Positions 52,253 to 61,026 of a DNA stretch of 64,000 nucleotides are shown here, piece after piece. Under the pieces are notes generated by a model that worked only from the letters and a program-made list of their open reading frames with translations, did not search any database and was not told where the DNA came from. The DNA lies in contig SDOX01000008.1 of NCBI GenBank assembly GCA_004565275.1, positions 155,327 through 219,326 on the forward strand. Reading direction: 5' to 3'. Origin of the DNA: Nannochloropsis salina CCMP1776. Its lineage: Eukaryota > Sar > Eustigmatophyceae > Eustigmatales > Monodopsidaceae. How positions within the stretch are numbered: the first letter of the stretch is position 1; each line of letters opens with the position of its first letter. The position numbers and the translations under genes were made by a program.

Positions 52253-53548
52253 ATGTTAACTATTAATCAAAGCACTGACCAAGAAGCTGGATCTGGGCCT
52301 CTTACCGACGATAAAGGCGACCTACAAAGCCAGAATTTCGGCGCGTCGAATCAATGTGTCGAGAACTCGACGCAACCGACAAGAAGCAGAGCAATAGGGC
52401 CGATGGGAGATCGTGCAAAAAAAGAGGATTGTTGTGTCATCTGCTTCCAAGGAGAGTTCCAGTCCACCAACGAAATTGTGTACTGTGATGCGTGCGACTT
52501 AGGTTTCCATCAGCAATGCTACGGATTGCCTAGGGTGCCCGAAGGTGATTTCTTCTGCGACTTCTGCGCCATTGCCCGGAATCAATCAAGCACGGACAAA
52601 AGAATCGCTCCAATGTGTGAGCTTTGTCATCAAAAAGGCGGCGGTCTTCTGAGGATGTGGATAGTTGACCGTGGGGAAGGACAGTACTCCGATGAGGACT
52701 ACGTAAGGGACGGGAGCGAGGACGAAGACAAAAATTGTGGCAGCACCTTTGAAGTAGCGACCTGCATTAAAGCAAATGCCTGCGCATTAACATCTACCTC
52801 CTTGTCAAATCCTTTGGCAGATCCGCTCTTCGTGCACAAGGTTTGCGCGCTAGCAGGTTGGAATCAACAGCCAAGCCTGGTGCGTTTCGTGGCAGGCACT
52901 AATGCTCAGGTGGCAGTAATGCCGCGTGATATAGTGGCAACATATCGCAATTTGAAGGCCCAGGAGGAAACTATGGCTTCACGCTGGCAAGCTGCCGACG
53001 CGCTATCTTGCGGTATATGCGATTCCTCCGCAGGACTGCTTGTCCGGTGCTGCCACCACGACCCTGACTCTGCGGTGTTCATGTGCTCTTTTTCCGCCCA
53101 TGCTGCTTGCGCGTTTAACGCGGCCCAAGCATCGCTCCTACTGCACGATGTACAGCGGTCGCCGCTGGTCACTGTGTGGTGCTCAGCACACAGACCTGAA
53201 CCGTCAGTGGAGCACCCGGGCGGGGACGCTGTGGCCAAGTGTTTGGGTTTCCTGCTGCCTCCCTTAGCCTCACCCCTTGACCAGCATGAGCAGGACGGGC
53301 GTCAATGTCAGCCTTGCCACACGCCGCTCCTACGGCACCTTGTTCACGAGCGGCGCAAGGAGGGCTACGGGCGACTGGGGGGCTATCTAGACGACAAACT
53401 GAGACTCCTGGAGAGGCGCATGTCGCTGACAGGGGCGTCACCTGTCCCGACCCACTCGACGGATGGCCGGTTGATCCTGGCCGGGCGCGCGGAGGAGATG
53501 TTTGCCTGCAGGCAGCGGCTGCCCGCCACACCTGAGGTGCGAAGGTAG
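52253..53548 (+). CDS. PHD plus extended-PHD (PZP-like) chromatin protein
   Basis: 431 residues, single exon. A first PHD finger at about 58-107 reads CCVICFQGEFQSTNEIVYCD, CDLGFHQQCYGLPRVPEGDF, CDFC. A zinc knuckle follows (MCELCHQKGGGLLRMW). A second, extended PHD finger (CGICDSSAGLLVRCCHH, FSAHAACAFNAAQ, VWCSAHRPEP) completes a PHD-knuckle-PHD module. This PZP module occurs in BRPF, JADE and AF10/AF17-type proteins and reads the histone H3 tail and DNA. No bromodomain, PWWP or other catalytic domain is present. The C-terminal 110 residues carry no recognised motif. Its exact complex is unknown. Confidence 0.85.
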   Translation: MLTINQSTDQEAGSGPLTDDKGDLQSQNFGASNQCVENSTQPTRSRAIGPMGDRAKKEDCCVICFQGEFQSTNEIVYCDACDLGFHQQCYGLPRVPEGDFFCDFCAIARNQSSTDKRIAPMCELCHQKGGGLLRMWIVDRGEGQYSDEDYVRDGSEDEDKNCGSTFEVATCIKANACALTSTSLSNPLADPLFVHKVCALAGWNQQPSLVRFVAGTNAQVAVMPRDIVATYRNLKAQEETMASRWQAADALSCGICDSSAGLLVRCCHHDPDSAVFMCSFSAHAACAFNAAQASLLLHDVQRSPLVTVWCSAHRPEPSVEHPGGDAVAKCLGFLLPPLASPLDQHEQDGRQCQPCHTPLLRHLVHERRKEGYGRLGGYLDDKLRLLERRMSLTGASPVPTHSTDGRLILAGRAEEMFACRQRLPATPEVRR

Positions 53549-53673
53549 AGCTGAAGAGAGAGCGTTAGAGAAAGCCTGAGAAAGAAAGGACTTGCGTCTG
53601 CATTCGACTTCGTATACATTTTATAATTTGCTTTGGCTTTCACGGGCTGTGCTCTCAATCAAGATCGCCCGTG

Positions 53674-55044
53674 CTAGCCGCAGGGAGCCTTGCAAATTGG
53701 ACAGGTGGCGTTGCACTGGAGGAGCCAGCGGTCGATGCATCCCTTGTGATACATGTGCAGGCAAGGCAGGCGCCGAGTCACGTCCCCCTTAGCAAAGTCT
53801 TCCATACAGATGCTGCAGCCGTGGGTGTCATTGATGCTTTCGCGCCGCATCCGCGCCAAGTCTGCGGCCTGGACGGTGATCTCTGGGAGGGCGCTGACGG
53901 CCGCAGCAGTCGCTTTGGTCGGCTCGTGCCCAGGTCCAAACAGGGAGAGCAAGTCCTCGTACGACATGGAGTCTATGGCGTCCCCCTCTTCCCTCATCCG
54001 CCGCATGTACCCCCCCAGCAGCCCCGCCCCCAGCCCTCCCACCACGCCCCCGATGAGAGCGCGGCGTCTGTGCTCCGAGCGAGAGCCGCCGGCCACAGCT
54101 GACCCTACGCCCGCCACCCCAGACCCCAGGAGCGCCCCTCTCACCACATCCTCCAACGTCTGCATGGAGGTATCGGCGACCCTCCCTCCCGCCCGGGCTG
54201 GACTGCGGCCCCGGGGGCCCGGCCTGCCCGCTCTCCCTCGGACCGTACCCTCCGACACCATCAAGTAGCCCTCCTCGTTCTCGGCGTCAAGCATGTCCTG
54301 ACGCCGAGGACGCCCCATCTCACACGCCTGGCACACCCAGTTACCACGCCGGTTGCCGCAGAACGTGCAGAGGGGACAGGTCCACAAGGCAGGCAAGTCC
54401 TCATCCCCCGCCCCCCCGCAACCGCTCTCTCTTCCCCTCCCACCACCACCTACTCGGCCGTGCTGGACATGCAGCACACGCCCTGCTAGGCCTATTGTCA
54501 AGGGATGCACACACATCTGGCACAGGTCCATGCTCGGGGGGTTGTTAAATGTGCACACGGGGCACTGGATCTGGACGCTGTCGTCCTCGCCAGGGTCTCC
54601 TTTCTCTCCCCGTCTTTCGGCAGGGTCCACTCCATGTCCCGTACTACCCATAGACCCATGCGTGTTGGTGTGGCTTCTCCCCTCTTGAGCGTGTCCTTCC
54701 CGCACTAACCCCTCCCCATGCACATCAGTGCGGTCGGAGACTTCTCCTGAATCACAACTCCGTCCGCCTGCCGTTCTCACATCCTCTGTCGCTTCGATGG
54801 CTAATGGAGGAGAATGCACCGAGATATCCACGACACCTGGACTGTTGCCAGTCAAATCAATCATTGTCGTTTCTTCGTCGCTGTTGTGTTCGTCTCGCAG
54901 GCGTTGCTCGGGGGTGTTGAGCTGGGAGGTCCTTGACGCGTTGGGAGTTATTATGTCCACAGGACTACGCGTTTCGCAAGGTATGGCCTCGTTACCTTCA
55001 GAAAGAACGGAATGACTACAGGCGATGAGCTCATTGCTTTTCAT
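53674..55044 (-). CDS. RING-H2 E3 ligase with two NZF fingers and a glycine zipper
   Basis: 456 residues. Two RanBP2/NZF-type fingers lie at 161-178 (CPVCTFNNPPSMDLCQMC) and 221-241 (WTCPLCTFCGNRRGNWVCQA). NZFs commonly bind ubiquitin. A glycine-rich hydrophobic segment (303-346: GALLGSGVAGVGSAVAGG and ALIGGVVGGLGAGLLGGYM) could insert in a membrane. The RING-H2 finger at 410-452 shows C-x2-C-x14-C-x-H-x2-H-x2-C-x11-C-x2-C, with CSICMEDFAKGDV and LPCLHMYHKGCIDRWL. It likely transfers ubiquitin from an E2. The N-terminal ~160 residues are acidic, Ser/Thr-rich and probably disordered. The start at 55044 is the only plausible ATG. Confidence 0.85.
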   Translation of the reverse strand: MKSNELIACSHSVLSEGNEAIPCETRSPVDIITPNASRTSQLNTPEQRLRDEHNSDEETTMIDLTGNSPGVVDISVHSPPLAIEATEDVRTAGGRSCDSGEVSDRTDVHGEGLVREGHAQEGRSHTNTHGSMGSTGHGVDPAERRGEKGDPGEDDSVQIQCPVCTFNNPPSMDLCQMCVHPLTIGLAGRVLHVQHGRVGGGGRGRESGCGGAGDEDLPALWTCPLCTFCGNRRGNWVCQACEMGRPRRQDMLDAENEEGYLMVSEGTVRGRAGRPGPRGRSPARAGGRVADTSMQTLEDVVRGALLGSGVAGVGSAVAGGSRSEHRRRALIGGVVGGLGAGLLGGYMRRMREEGDAIDSMSYEDLLSLFGPGHEPTKATAAAVSALPEITVQAADLARMRRESINDTHGCSICMEDFAKGDVTRRLPCLHMYHKGCIDRWLLQCNATCPICKAPCG

Positions 55045-55716
55045 GTATGGGGATTATGGCCTTCCAATGCTGCTTGAGGAAAAATATGTCGCTCTCACCA
55101 AGTACCTGATAAGTGTAATCAAAGTGAAATCTTAAAAAAGAAGAAACGAGAGGAAGGACATTTAACGACTTTTACTACGTGAACGTGATCCGTCATCCAT
55201 TTCGTAGAACCATGCCCAGCGTGTTCATAGTAAACGAAGGCCCGCGGCTGGGCAGGAAACAGGAGTGTACTGGAACGGGGGCGAGGGCTGGCGAGGTCGA
55301 GGCCGTGGCCATGGCTTTGGGCATCGCACCGGGCCCCGCACTCGACCATGGCGGGCCATTTTTAGCGTGAGACGCGCGAGAAGTATGGAAAGACCATGTG
55401 GATGAGGTCATTGAGATGCACGTGGCTTGTTGGCCTTTAGAGGACGGTGCCTCTCCTTGTTCATGAAGGAGGAGGTCGGTACTGCGCGCTGCACTAGTCT
55501 GCCCCGCGTGGGCAGACAATGCCGGGATTGCATAAGCACTCGACCAATTTCGCATGAGTGGTCAATAAGAAGTACTTCAAGTGCTTGTGATATGCGGTAG
55601 CGCGTTTCAGGGCTTTCATACTGGGCGAATAGGGTCAAACTTCTCGTCACGTACTAGCCATCTCATCCAACTTTCCGTTTATTTGTACCCACAAAGCGCG
55701 AAGAATCACCCTGGGT
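55045..55716. promoter_or_regulatory. Divergent intergenic region RING / DHX16
   Basis: 672 bases between divergent starts, with both promoters. A 120-residue minus-strand frame (55555-55193) has no motif and is probably spurious. Confidence 0.4.
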
Positions 55717-58700
55717 ATGGACGTCGAAGAGTGGCTTTGTACGGAATTGCATGATGTGGTGGGTTACAGCGACAAAACGCTCAGTCAATTTATTCTCTCC
55801 CTGGCTAAGCGGGCCCCTTCTGCGGCTGCTCTACACGTTCAGCTGATAGGCAGCGGCATTGAGGAGGGTCCGAGGACCCGTCCTTTCGCCGAGGCGCTTT
55901 TCCAGCGGATGAGGTCTCAAGGTGGAAAGGTTGGCAAGGGGGTGGCTCGAAATGCCGTGGGTGTGGGAGGTAGAGCTGCGGCATCCGTAGGAGAGAGGCG
56001 GCTTACCAACGCCGAGCTCATCCGCCAGAGCCAGCGATACTCCCTGGTTGAAAGTGACGACGAGGACTATAAGCGAGCGATCAGTGGCACTGGTGATGGT
56101 AATGGGACAAACGCTGGGAAGCGAAGGAAGGAGGAGAAGAAGGAGAAACGGGAAAAGAAGGAGAGGCAGGCGCGCAAGAAGACAGCTGAGATCGAGGAAG
56201 ACGAGGAGGAGGACATCTCACTGGTGCGAAAGCGCGTGCGCGAGGTCACTTCTGGTGCGGTCATGGACGCAAAAGAAAAGGGCGAAGACGAAAGAAAACA
56301 AGAAGAGTTGGATGAAGACATCCGGGAACGAGACGCGTTCGTCCAGCGTATGCTCGAGAAAGAGGACATGAAGACGCAACAGAAAGCATCGGGGGGAGGC
56401 CTGTCGGCAGAGCAGATCAAGGAACTTGCCACGACAGGAGCCGTGTCAAAAGAGGGAGAGGAGTATCTGGACGAGGCACGTAAAGTGTCGCGGCGAGAGT
56501 ACTTGAAGAAGCGGGAGGAGAAGGAGCTAGCGTTGATCGAGAAGGAGCTTCGAGAAGAAGAGTTCCTCTTCGGGGATGTAGAAATCACGGCCGAGGAAAA
56601 GCAACGCCGCGAAGTGAAGCGGAAGGTGCTGGAGATGGCCAAGGAAAAAGACAGGTTCGAAAGGGAGCACCGGGGCTACCGCATGCCCGAAGCCTACGAG
56701 ACCGCCGACGGGAAGCTGGACACAGCCAAGCGGGACGCAGCCTTGACGGCCCGCTACCAGGAGGAGGAACAGTACAAGACAGAGCAGGAGCTCTGGGAGG
56801 AGCAGCAGGTGAGCGTGGCCTCCTTTCGGCCGGGCGCCAAGGATAAGGGCGCGGCCCAGAAGGATTTGACGGCGGAGGAAGCTGAATTGGAGGAGTTTAT
56901 GTTTGAAAATCAGATTGATTTTGTGTCGGATCAACTGTTGAACAACAAACTCGCGAAATCCAAGAAGCAGCGGACGAAGAAAAAGGAGAAGGGTGGCGAG
57001 CAGGAAAGGCTGAGTAGCACTGAGGAGTCATCGGAGGACGAAGGCCAAGACGAGGAGCAGTGGCTGGCGCAGGCGCGCGCCCCTATGACCGAATTTGAAA
57101 AGCTCCAGGCGGGAAGGAAGAGACTGCCGGTGTTTCGGTACCGGGAAGAGATTCTGGCCGCCATCAAGGACCATCAAGTGCTGGTCTTGTCGGCCGAGAC
57201 AGGCTCGGGGAAGACGACGCAGATCCCGCAGTACTTGCACGAGGTGGGCTACACCCAGGCAGGCATGATCGCATGCACTCAGCCTCGCCGCGTGGCCGCC
57301 ATGAGCGTGGCGGCCCGAGTTTCGCAGGAAATGGGGACCAAGATCGGCCAGGAAGTGGGGTACTCCATCCGCTTTGAGAACTGCACTTCGGAGAAGACAG
57401 TGATCAAGTACATGACAGACGGCATGCTGCTTCGCGAGTTTTTGACGGAGCCGGACATGGCCTCCTACTCGGTGGTCATCATCGACGAGGCCCACGAGCG
57501 GACGCTCCACACCGACGTCCTCCTAGGCCTCTGCAAAGACATTGCTCGCTTCCGAGAGGACCTGCGCCTGATCATCTCCTCGGCCACGCTCAACGCGGAG
57601 CGATTCTCGAACTATTTTGACGGGGCTGCCATCTTCACGGTCCCAGGCCGCATGTTCAGCGTGGATGTGTACTACACCAAGGCGCCCGAGGCCGACTATC
57701 TGGATGCGGCTGTGGTTTCTGTACTGCACATCCACATCTCCCAGCCCGTCCCTGGGGACATACTGGTTTTCCTGACAGGACAGGAGGAGATCGAGACGGC
57801 GGCAGAAGAACTCACCAAGCGCACTAAAGGTCTGGGCTCGCGCATCAAGGAGCTAATAATTTGTCCCATCTATGCGACGCTGCCTTCAGAGCAGCAGGCA
57901 AAAATTTTCGAGAAGGCCCCTCCGAACTCCCGTAAGGTTGTCCTGGCCACAAACATCGCCGAGACCTCTTTAACAATCGACGGAATCTGCTTCGTGGTGG
58001 ACACTGGTTTTTGCAAACAAAAATCTTACAACCCGCGGTCGGGGATGGAATCTCTCATCGTCACGCCCGTGTCAAGAGCGGCAGCCGAGCAACGCAAGGG
58101 CAGGGCGGGCAGGACGCAGAACGGCAAGTGCTTCCGGCTTTTCACTATGTGGGCCTTCCAGAACGAGCTTGACGAGGACACGGTGCCGGAAATCCAGCGC
58201 ACCAATATGGGGAACGTGGTGCTTATGCTCATGTCGCTGGGCATCAACAACATTCTGCAGTTCGATTTCATGGACAAGCCCCCAACAGAAGCCATCATGC
58301 AAGCACTTCAGCAGCTTTACGCATTAGCTGCGATCAACGAGCGAGGCGAGCTGACCAAGTTGGGACGTCGTATGGCCGAGTTCCCTCTGGAGCCCATGCA
58401 TTCAAAGGCCTTGCTGGCGAGTGAGAAATACAAATGCGTCGACGATGTGATCACGATCCTGGCGATGCTGACGGTGGGAAACTCGATCTTTTACCGACCG
58501 AAGGACCGTGCCGTTCACGCTGACAATGCTCGCTTCAACTTTGCCCGCGGGGGAGGAGGCGATCATCTGGCCTTACTGCGGTGTTACCAGCAATGGGAAG
58601 AGAGCAACTTCTCCACGCAGTGGTGCTACGAGAATTTTGTCCAAATTCGCTCCATGAAGAAGGCGCGCGACATCCGAGAGCAACTGACGGGCCTGTGCGA

Positions 58701-59076
58701 GCGTGTCGAGATTGAATCGGTGTCCTCTGTAGATATCGACGATATACGGAAGGCCATCACGGCGGGTTTCTTCTTTAATTGCGCCTCGCTCACGCGCTCT
58801 CAGGACTATCAAACCTTGAAGCACGCCCACACCGTGTACATCCACCCATCCTCAGTGCTGGCCAAGGACCAAAGAGAAGGCGTCCTACATTCTCATCTGG
58901 TCTATCACGAGCTGGCCTTCACGTCAAAAGAGTACATGCGCTCTATCACTCCGATTCAACCTCAATGGCTCTTGGAAGTGGCGCAGCATTATTACGACGC
59001 CGCCTCAATTCAAGACCTCTCCCAGAAGAAGAAGGTGCCCAAGGCGGTAGGGAAAGCTCCGGAGACCAACCGATAA
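55717..59076 (+). CDS. DHX16: DEAH-box pre-mRNA splicing helicase DHX16/Prp2
   Basis: 1,119 residues, single exon. All superfamily-2 DEAH motifs are present: [17 protein letters not shown] (about 492), Ia [16 protein letters not shown], Ib [26 protein letters not shown] (about 590), [52 protein letters not shown], and [20 protein letters not shown] (about 795). A winged-helix, ratchet and OB part follows. The long charged N-terminal extension with [16 protein letters not shown] and [18 protein letters not shown] matches DHX16/Prp2 rather than Prp16, Prp22 or Prp43. Prp2 remodels the spliceosome before the first transesterification. The N-terminus is Lys/Glu-rich and probably coiled coil. Length is in the family range. 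Confidence 0.95.
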   Translation: MDVEEWLCTELHDVVGYSDKTLSQFILSLAKRAPSAAALHVQLIGSGIEEGPRTRPFAEALFQRMRSQGGKVGKGVARNAVGVGGRAAASVGERRLTNAELIRQSQRYSLVESDDEDYKRAISGTGDGNGTNAGKRRKEEKKEKREKKERQARKKTAEIEEDEEEDISLVRKRVREVTSGAVMDAKEKGEDERKQEELDEDIRERDAFVQRMLEKEDMKTQQKASGGGLSAEQIKELATTGAVSKEGEEYLDEARKVSRREYLKKREEKELALIEKELREEEFLFGDVEITAEEKQRREVKRKVLEMAKEKDRFEREHRGYRMPEAYETADGKLDTAKRDAALTARYQEEEQYKTEQELWEEQQVSVASFRPGAKDKGAAQKDLTAEEAELEEFMFENQIDFVSDQLLNNKLAKSKKQRTKKKEKGGEQERLSSTEESSEDEGQDEEQWLAQARAPMTEFEKLQAGRKRLPVFRYREEILAAIKDHQVLVLSAETGSGKTTQIPQYLHEVGYTQAGMIACTQPRRVAAMSVAARVSQEMGTKIGQEVGYSIRFENCTSEKTVIKYMTDGMLLREFLTEPDMASYSVVIIDEAHERTLHTDVLLGLCKDIARFREDLRLIISSATLNAERFSNYFDGAAIFTVPGRMFSVDVYYTKAPEADYLDAAVVSVLHIHISQPVPGDILVFLTGQEEIETAAEELTKRTKGLGSRIKELIICPIYATLPSEQQAKIFEKAPPNSRKVVLATNIAETSLTIDGICFVVDTGFCKQKSYNPRSGMESLIVTPVSRAAAEQRKGRAGRTQNGKCFRLFTMWAFQNELDEDTVPEIQRTNMGNVVLMLMSLGINNILQFDFMDKPPTEAIMQALQQLYALAAINERGELTKLGRRMAEFPLEPMHSKALLASEKYKCVDDVITILAMLTVGNSIFYRPKDRAVHADNARFNFARGGGGDHLALLRCYQQWEESNFSTQWCYENFVQIRSMKKARDIREQLTGLCERVEIESVSSVDIDDIRKAITAGFFFNCASLTRSQDYQTLKHAHTVYIHPSSVLAKDQREGVLHSHLVYHELAFTSKEYMRSITPIQPQWLLEVAQHYYDAASIQDLSQKKKVPKAVGKAPETNR

Positions 59077-59488
59077 TCTACAGGTTCGAAAGTAGGAAGA
59101 AGTCACACATGGGGGTGAAGGGAGCACATATTCTGTATAGATGCATTATGAGCTTTGTTTACCTTAGCAAAGAGCTTAGTTGATGGGCTTAAAACTAATG
59201 GCTTTCAAAGATGAATATATCGAAAGTACTTTTTTGACTAAAGGTAAATTACAAGACGGATTCTAATTGTCTGATGTTCCCCTTTTACTAAATGTGTGCC
59301 CACTACTTTTTCCTGCGACTTTGATACTGTCTTTTAAAGCAATGCAAGCAAACTTATTCGCAAGCCTGTGATCAATGTTAGTGGAAAACAACTGACTACA
59401 AGCCTGCATAGAGTGACGTGACCGTGCCAGTATACACACAACAAGAGAAGGCAAAAAAAACCAACTGCCTGCGCGAAATTTCTCATTC
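59077..59488. other. Convergent 3' spacer, no gene seen
   Basis: 412 bases between DHX16 and the GNAT gene 3' ends. AT-rich, no RNA gene recognised. Confidence 0.4.
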
Positions 59489-60442
59489 TTACAAACTCGA
59501 GGGCGGCCCAATTTGACAAGCGTGACTAGGTGATTGCCTCAGCGCACTCAAGGATGGGATCGACAATGCCCGGGAATGTACAGGGCCTTTCTCCGCGATG
59601 CCGCGGGAAAGCTCTGCTTCAGCATGGTCCGTATTAGGGTGCGAGATCTGTTTGTAGAAAAATCCGTATGCTTTTGCAGCTGTAGGCAGGCCGAGCGCCC
59701 CAGCGAACTTATTCACCGATGAACTGTGCCCGACCTCACGATAATTTAAAGAGATATACAAGCGCGATGCCGCCAGATTGAGGCGTTCACAAAAGAGACA
59801 CGCGTAAGCGGCACCGAGACTGTCTGCAATACCATCCACAGCCTTGAGGAGAGCTGTGGCCACGCCTTTTCCGCGGAAGGCATCCCTTACACATAGTTCC
59901 GTGACGTATAATTTGCAGACATCGGCAGAATCACGCAGGAAAGGCGAAGCGCCATTCTCAAATTCATGAGTTGAGCACTCGATAGATCCTATGATTACCT
60001 CGTCGGAAAATGGCGACATGAGGTCACGTGCCGTAGCCATAAGGATTAAGCTGCCTTTGGCTCGCCGATCCAGGATATGCTTAATGCGTCGCAGCCTAGA
60101 CTTTACTGAGAGCGGCTCCAAGGTATTGGCGAAAACCTTGGCGCGTAGTTCAAGTACAGCGAGAAGCTCTTCCAGACGGGATGCGGGCTTAATAGTTACA
60201 CACAGAAAAGGACTGCGTAAGCGAAGCCTCTGGATCTGTTGCTCCTTCACATCACGAAACCGACTTGCTTCTGCTGCATTTCTATGATGCGCGTGCACCT
60301 TGACACGGAACGTGGCTGTTGCAACACCGAAACCTCGGGTCGTTGTCGAAGTCTGAGTTACTGCAGCTGAATGCCCTGGCTGAAAAGCTTCACAGCATAT
60401 TTGAGGACAGAGAGCATTGTTGAGGAGGAGGAGCGTTGTCAT
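59489..60442 (-). CDS. GNAT-family N-acetyltransferase, probably plastid-targeted
   Basis: 317 residues from the ATG at 60442. The GNAT acetyl-CoA loop is clear: KLYVTELCVRDAFRGKGVAT (R-x-x-G-x-G/A form), followed by ALLKAVDGIADSLGAAYACL and ERLNLAASRLYISLNYREVG, the usual motif-A/B order. The N-terminus MTTLLLLNNALCPQICCEAF looks like a short signal peptide ending in EAFQP, similar to algal plastid sites, so a plastid GNAT (N-terminal or lysine acetylation) is possible. The catalytic domain spans about residues 95-250; the C-terminal tail is polar. Substrate is unknown. Confidence 0.75.
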   Translation of the reverse strand: MTTLLLLNNALCPQICCEAFQPGHSAAVTQTSTTTRGFGVATATFRVKVHAHHRNAAEASRFRDVKEQQIQRLRLRSPFLCVTIKPASRLEELLAVLELRAKVFANTLEPLSVKSRLRRIKHILDRRAKGSLILMATARDLMSPFSDEVIIGSIECSTHEFENGASPFLRDSADVCKLYVTELCVRDAFRGKGVATALLKAVDGIADSLGAAYACLFCERLNLAASRLYISLNYREVGHSSSVNKFAGALGLPTAAKAYGFFYKQISHPNTDHAEAELSRGIAEKGPVHSRALSIPSLSALRQSPSHACQIGPPSSL

Positions 60443-61026
60443 TGACAGCAAGCGTTGTCCCGCTGAGCGATGTGGTCGTCACGGCATTTCCATCACCTAT
60501 GAGTTCGCTACTGTTTCACTTGTTATTCCGACCCCAATTTTCGCGAATGTAGGCTCCTTCCTTGACATAAAAGTATCCTCTGGTCTGGAGGCATCAAAAA
60601 ATGCGATGACACTGTCTATTTGTATTGACTGCAGATGAGAGACGGTGCGAAAGACGCCTGCCGTGTGCATGTAACACCGGCTGCTAGAGTTGAGCGTCGA
60701 TCACTTGCTGTCAGATGGACCCGGGCTCGCCCAGAAACGAAATGCTTGGCTTCGCTGCAAGCTCCGGCAGGCTCACTGGATGGATATGGGCCGGACGGAG
60801 GCACCCGCGGCCCTACTACGCCGCCCCAGCCCGGCCTCCCGCCCTCTTTAGCTCCTAAGGAGGTCTTCAGGGCATTGGCATTCGGTGCCACATGCGGTGC
60901 TCCTATGGCTGTTAGCGCGTGTGTGTTTGGAGAAATAAGCAAAATGATAGAGTGGCTGATATTGAACGGAATTTCAACGGATGCATCTTGTCCGCCCCAT
61001 ATCAGGCGGATTATTTGTGTTGAGGC
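60443..61026. promoter_or_regulatory. Divergent intergenic region GNAT / coiled-coil protein
   Basis: 584 bases between divergent starts, holding both promoters. A plus-strand frame (60635-61141) overlaps the first exon of the next gene in another frame and has no motif. Confidence 0.4.

Noticed and set aside
55193-55555. 120-residue minus-strand frame between RING and DHX16
   Set aside because: No motif, lies in a divergent promoter region; coding status not supported.
59076-59100. T-loop-like CAGGTTCGAAAGTAGG
   Set aside because: It sits at the very end of the DHX16 coding region; no other tRNA arms are present.
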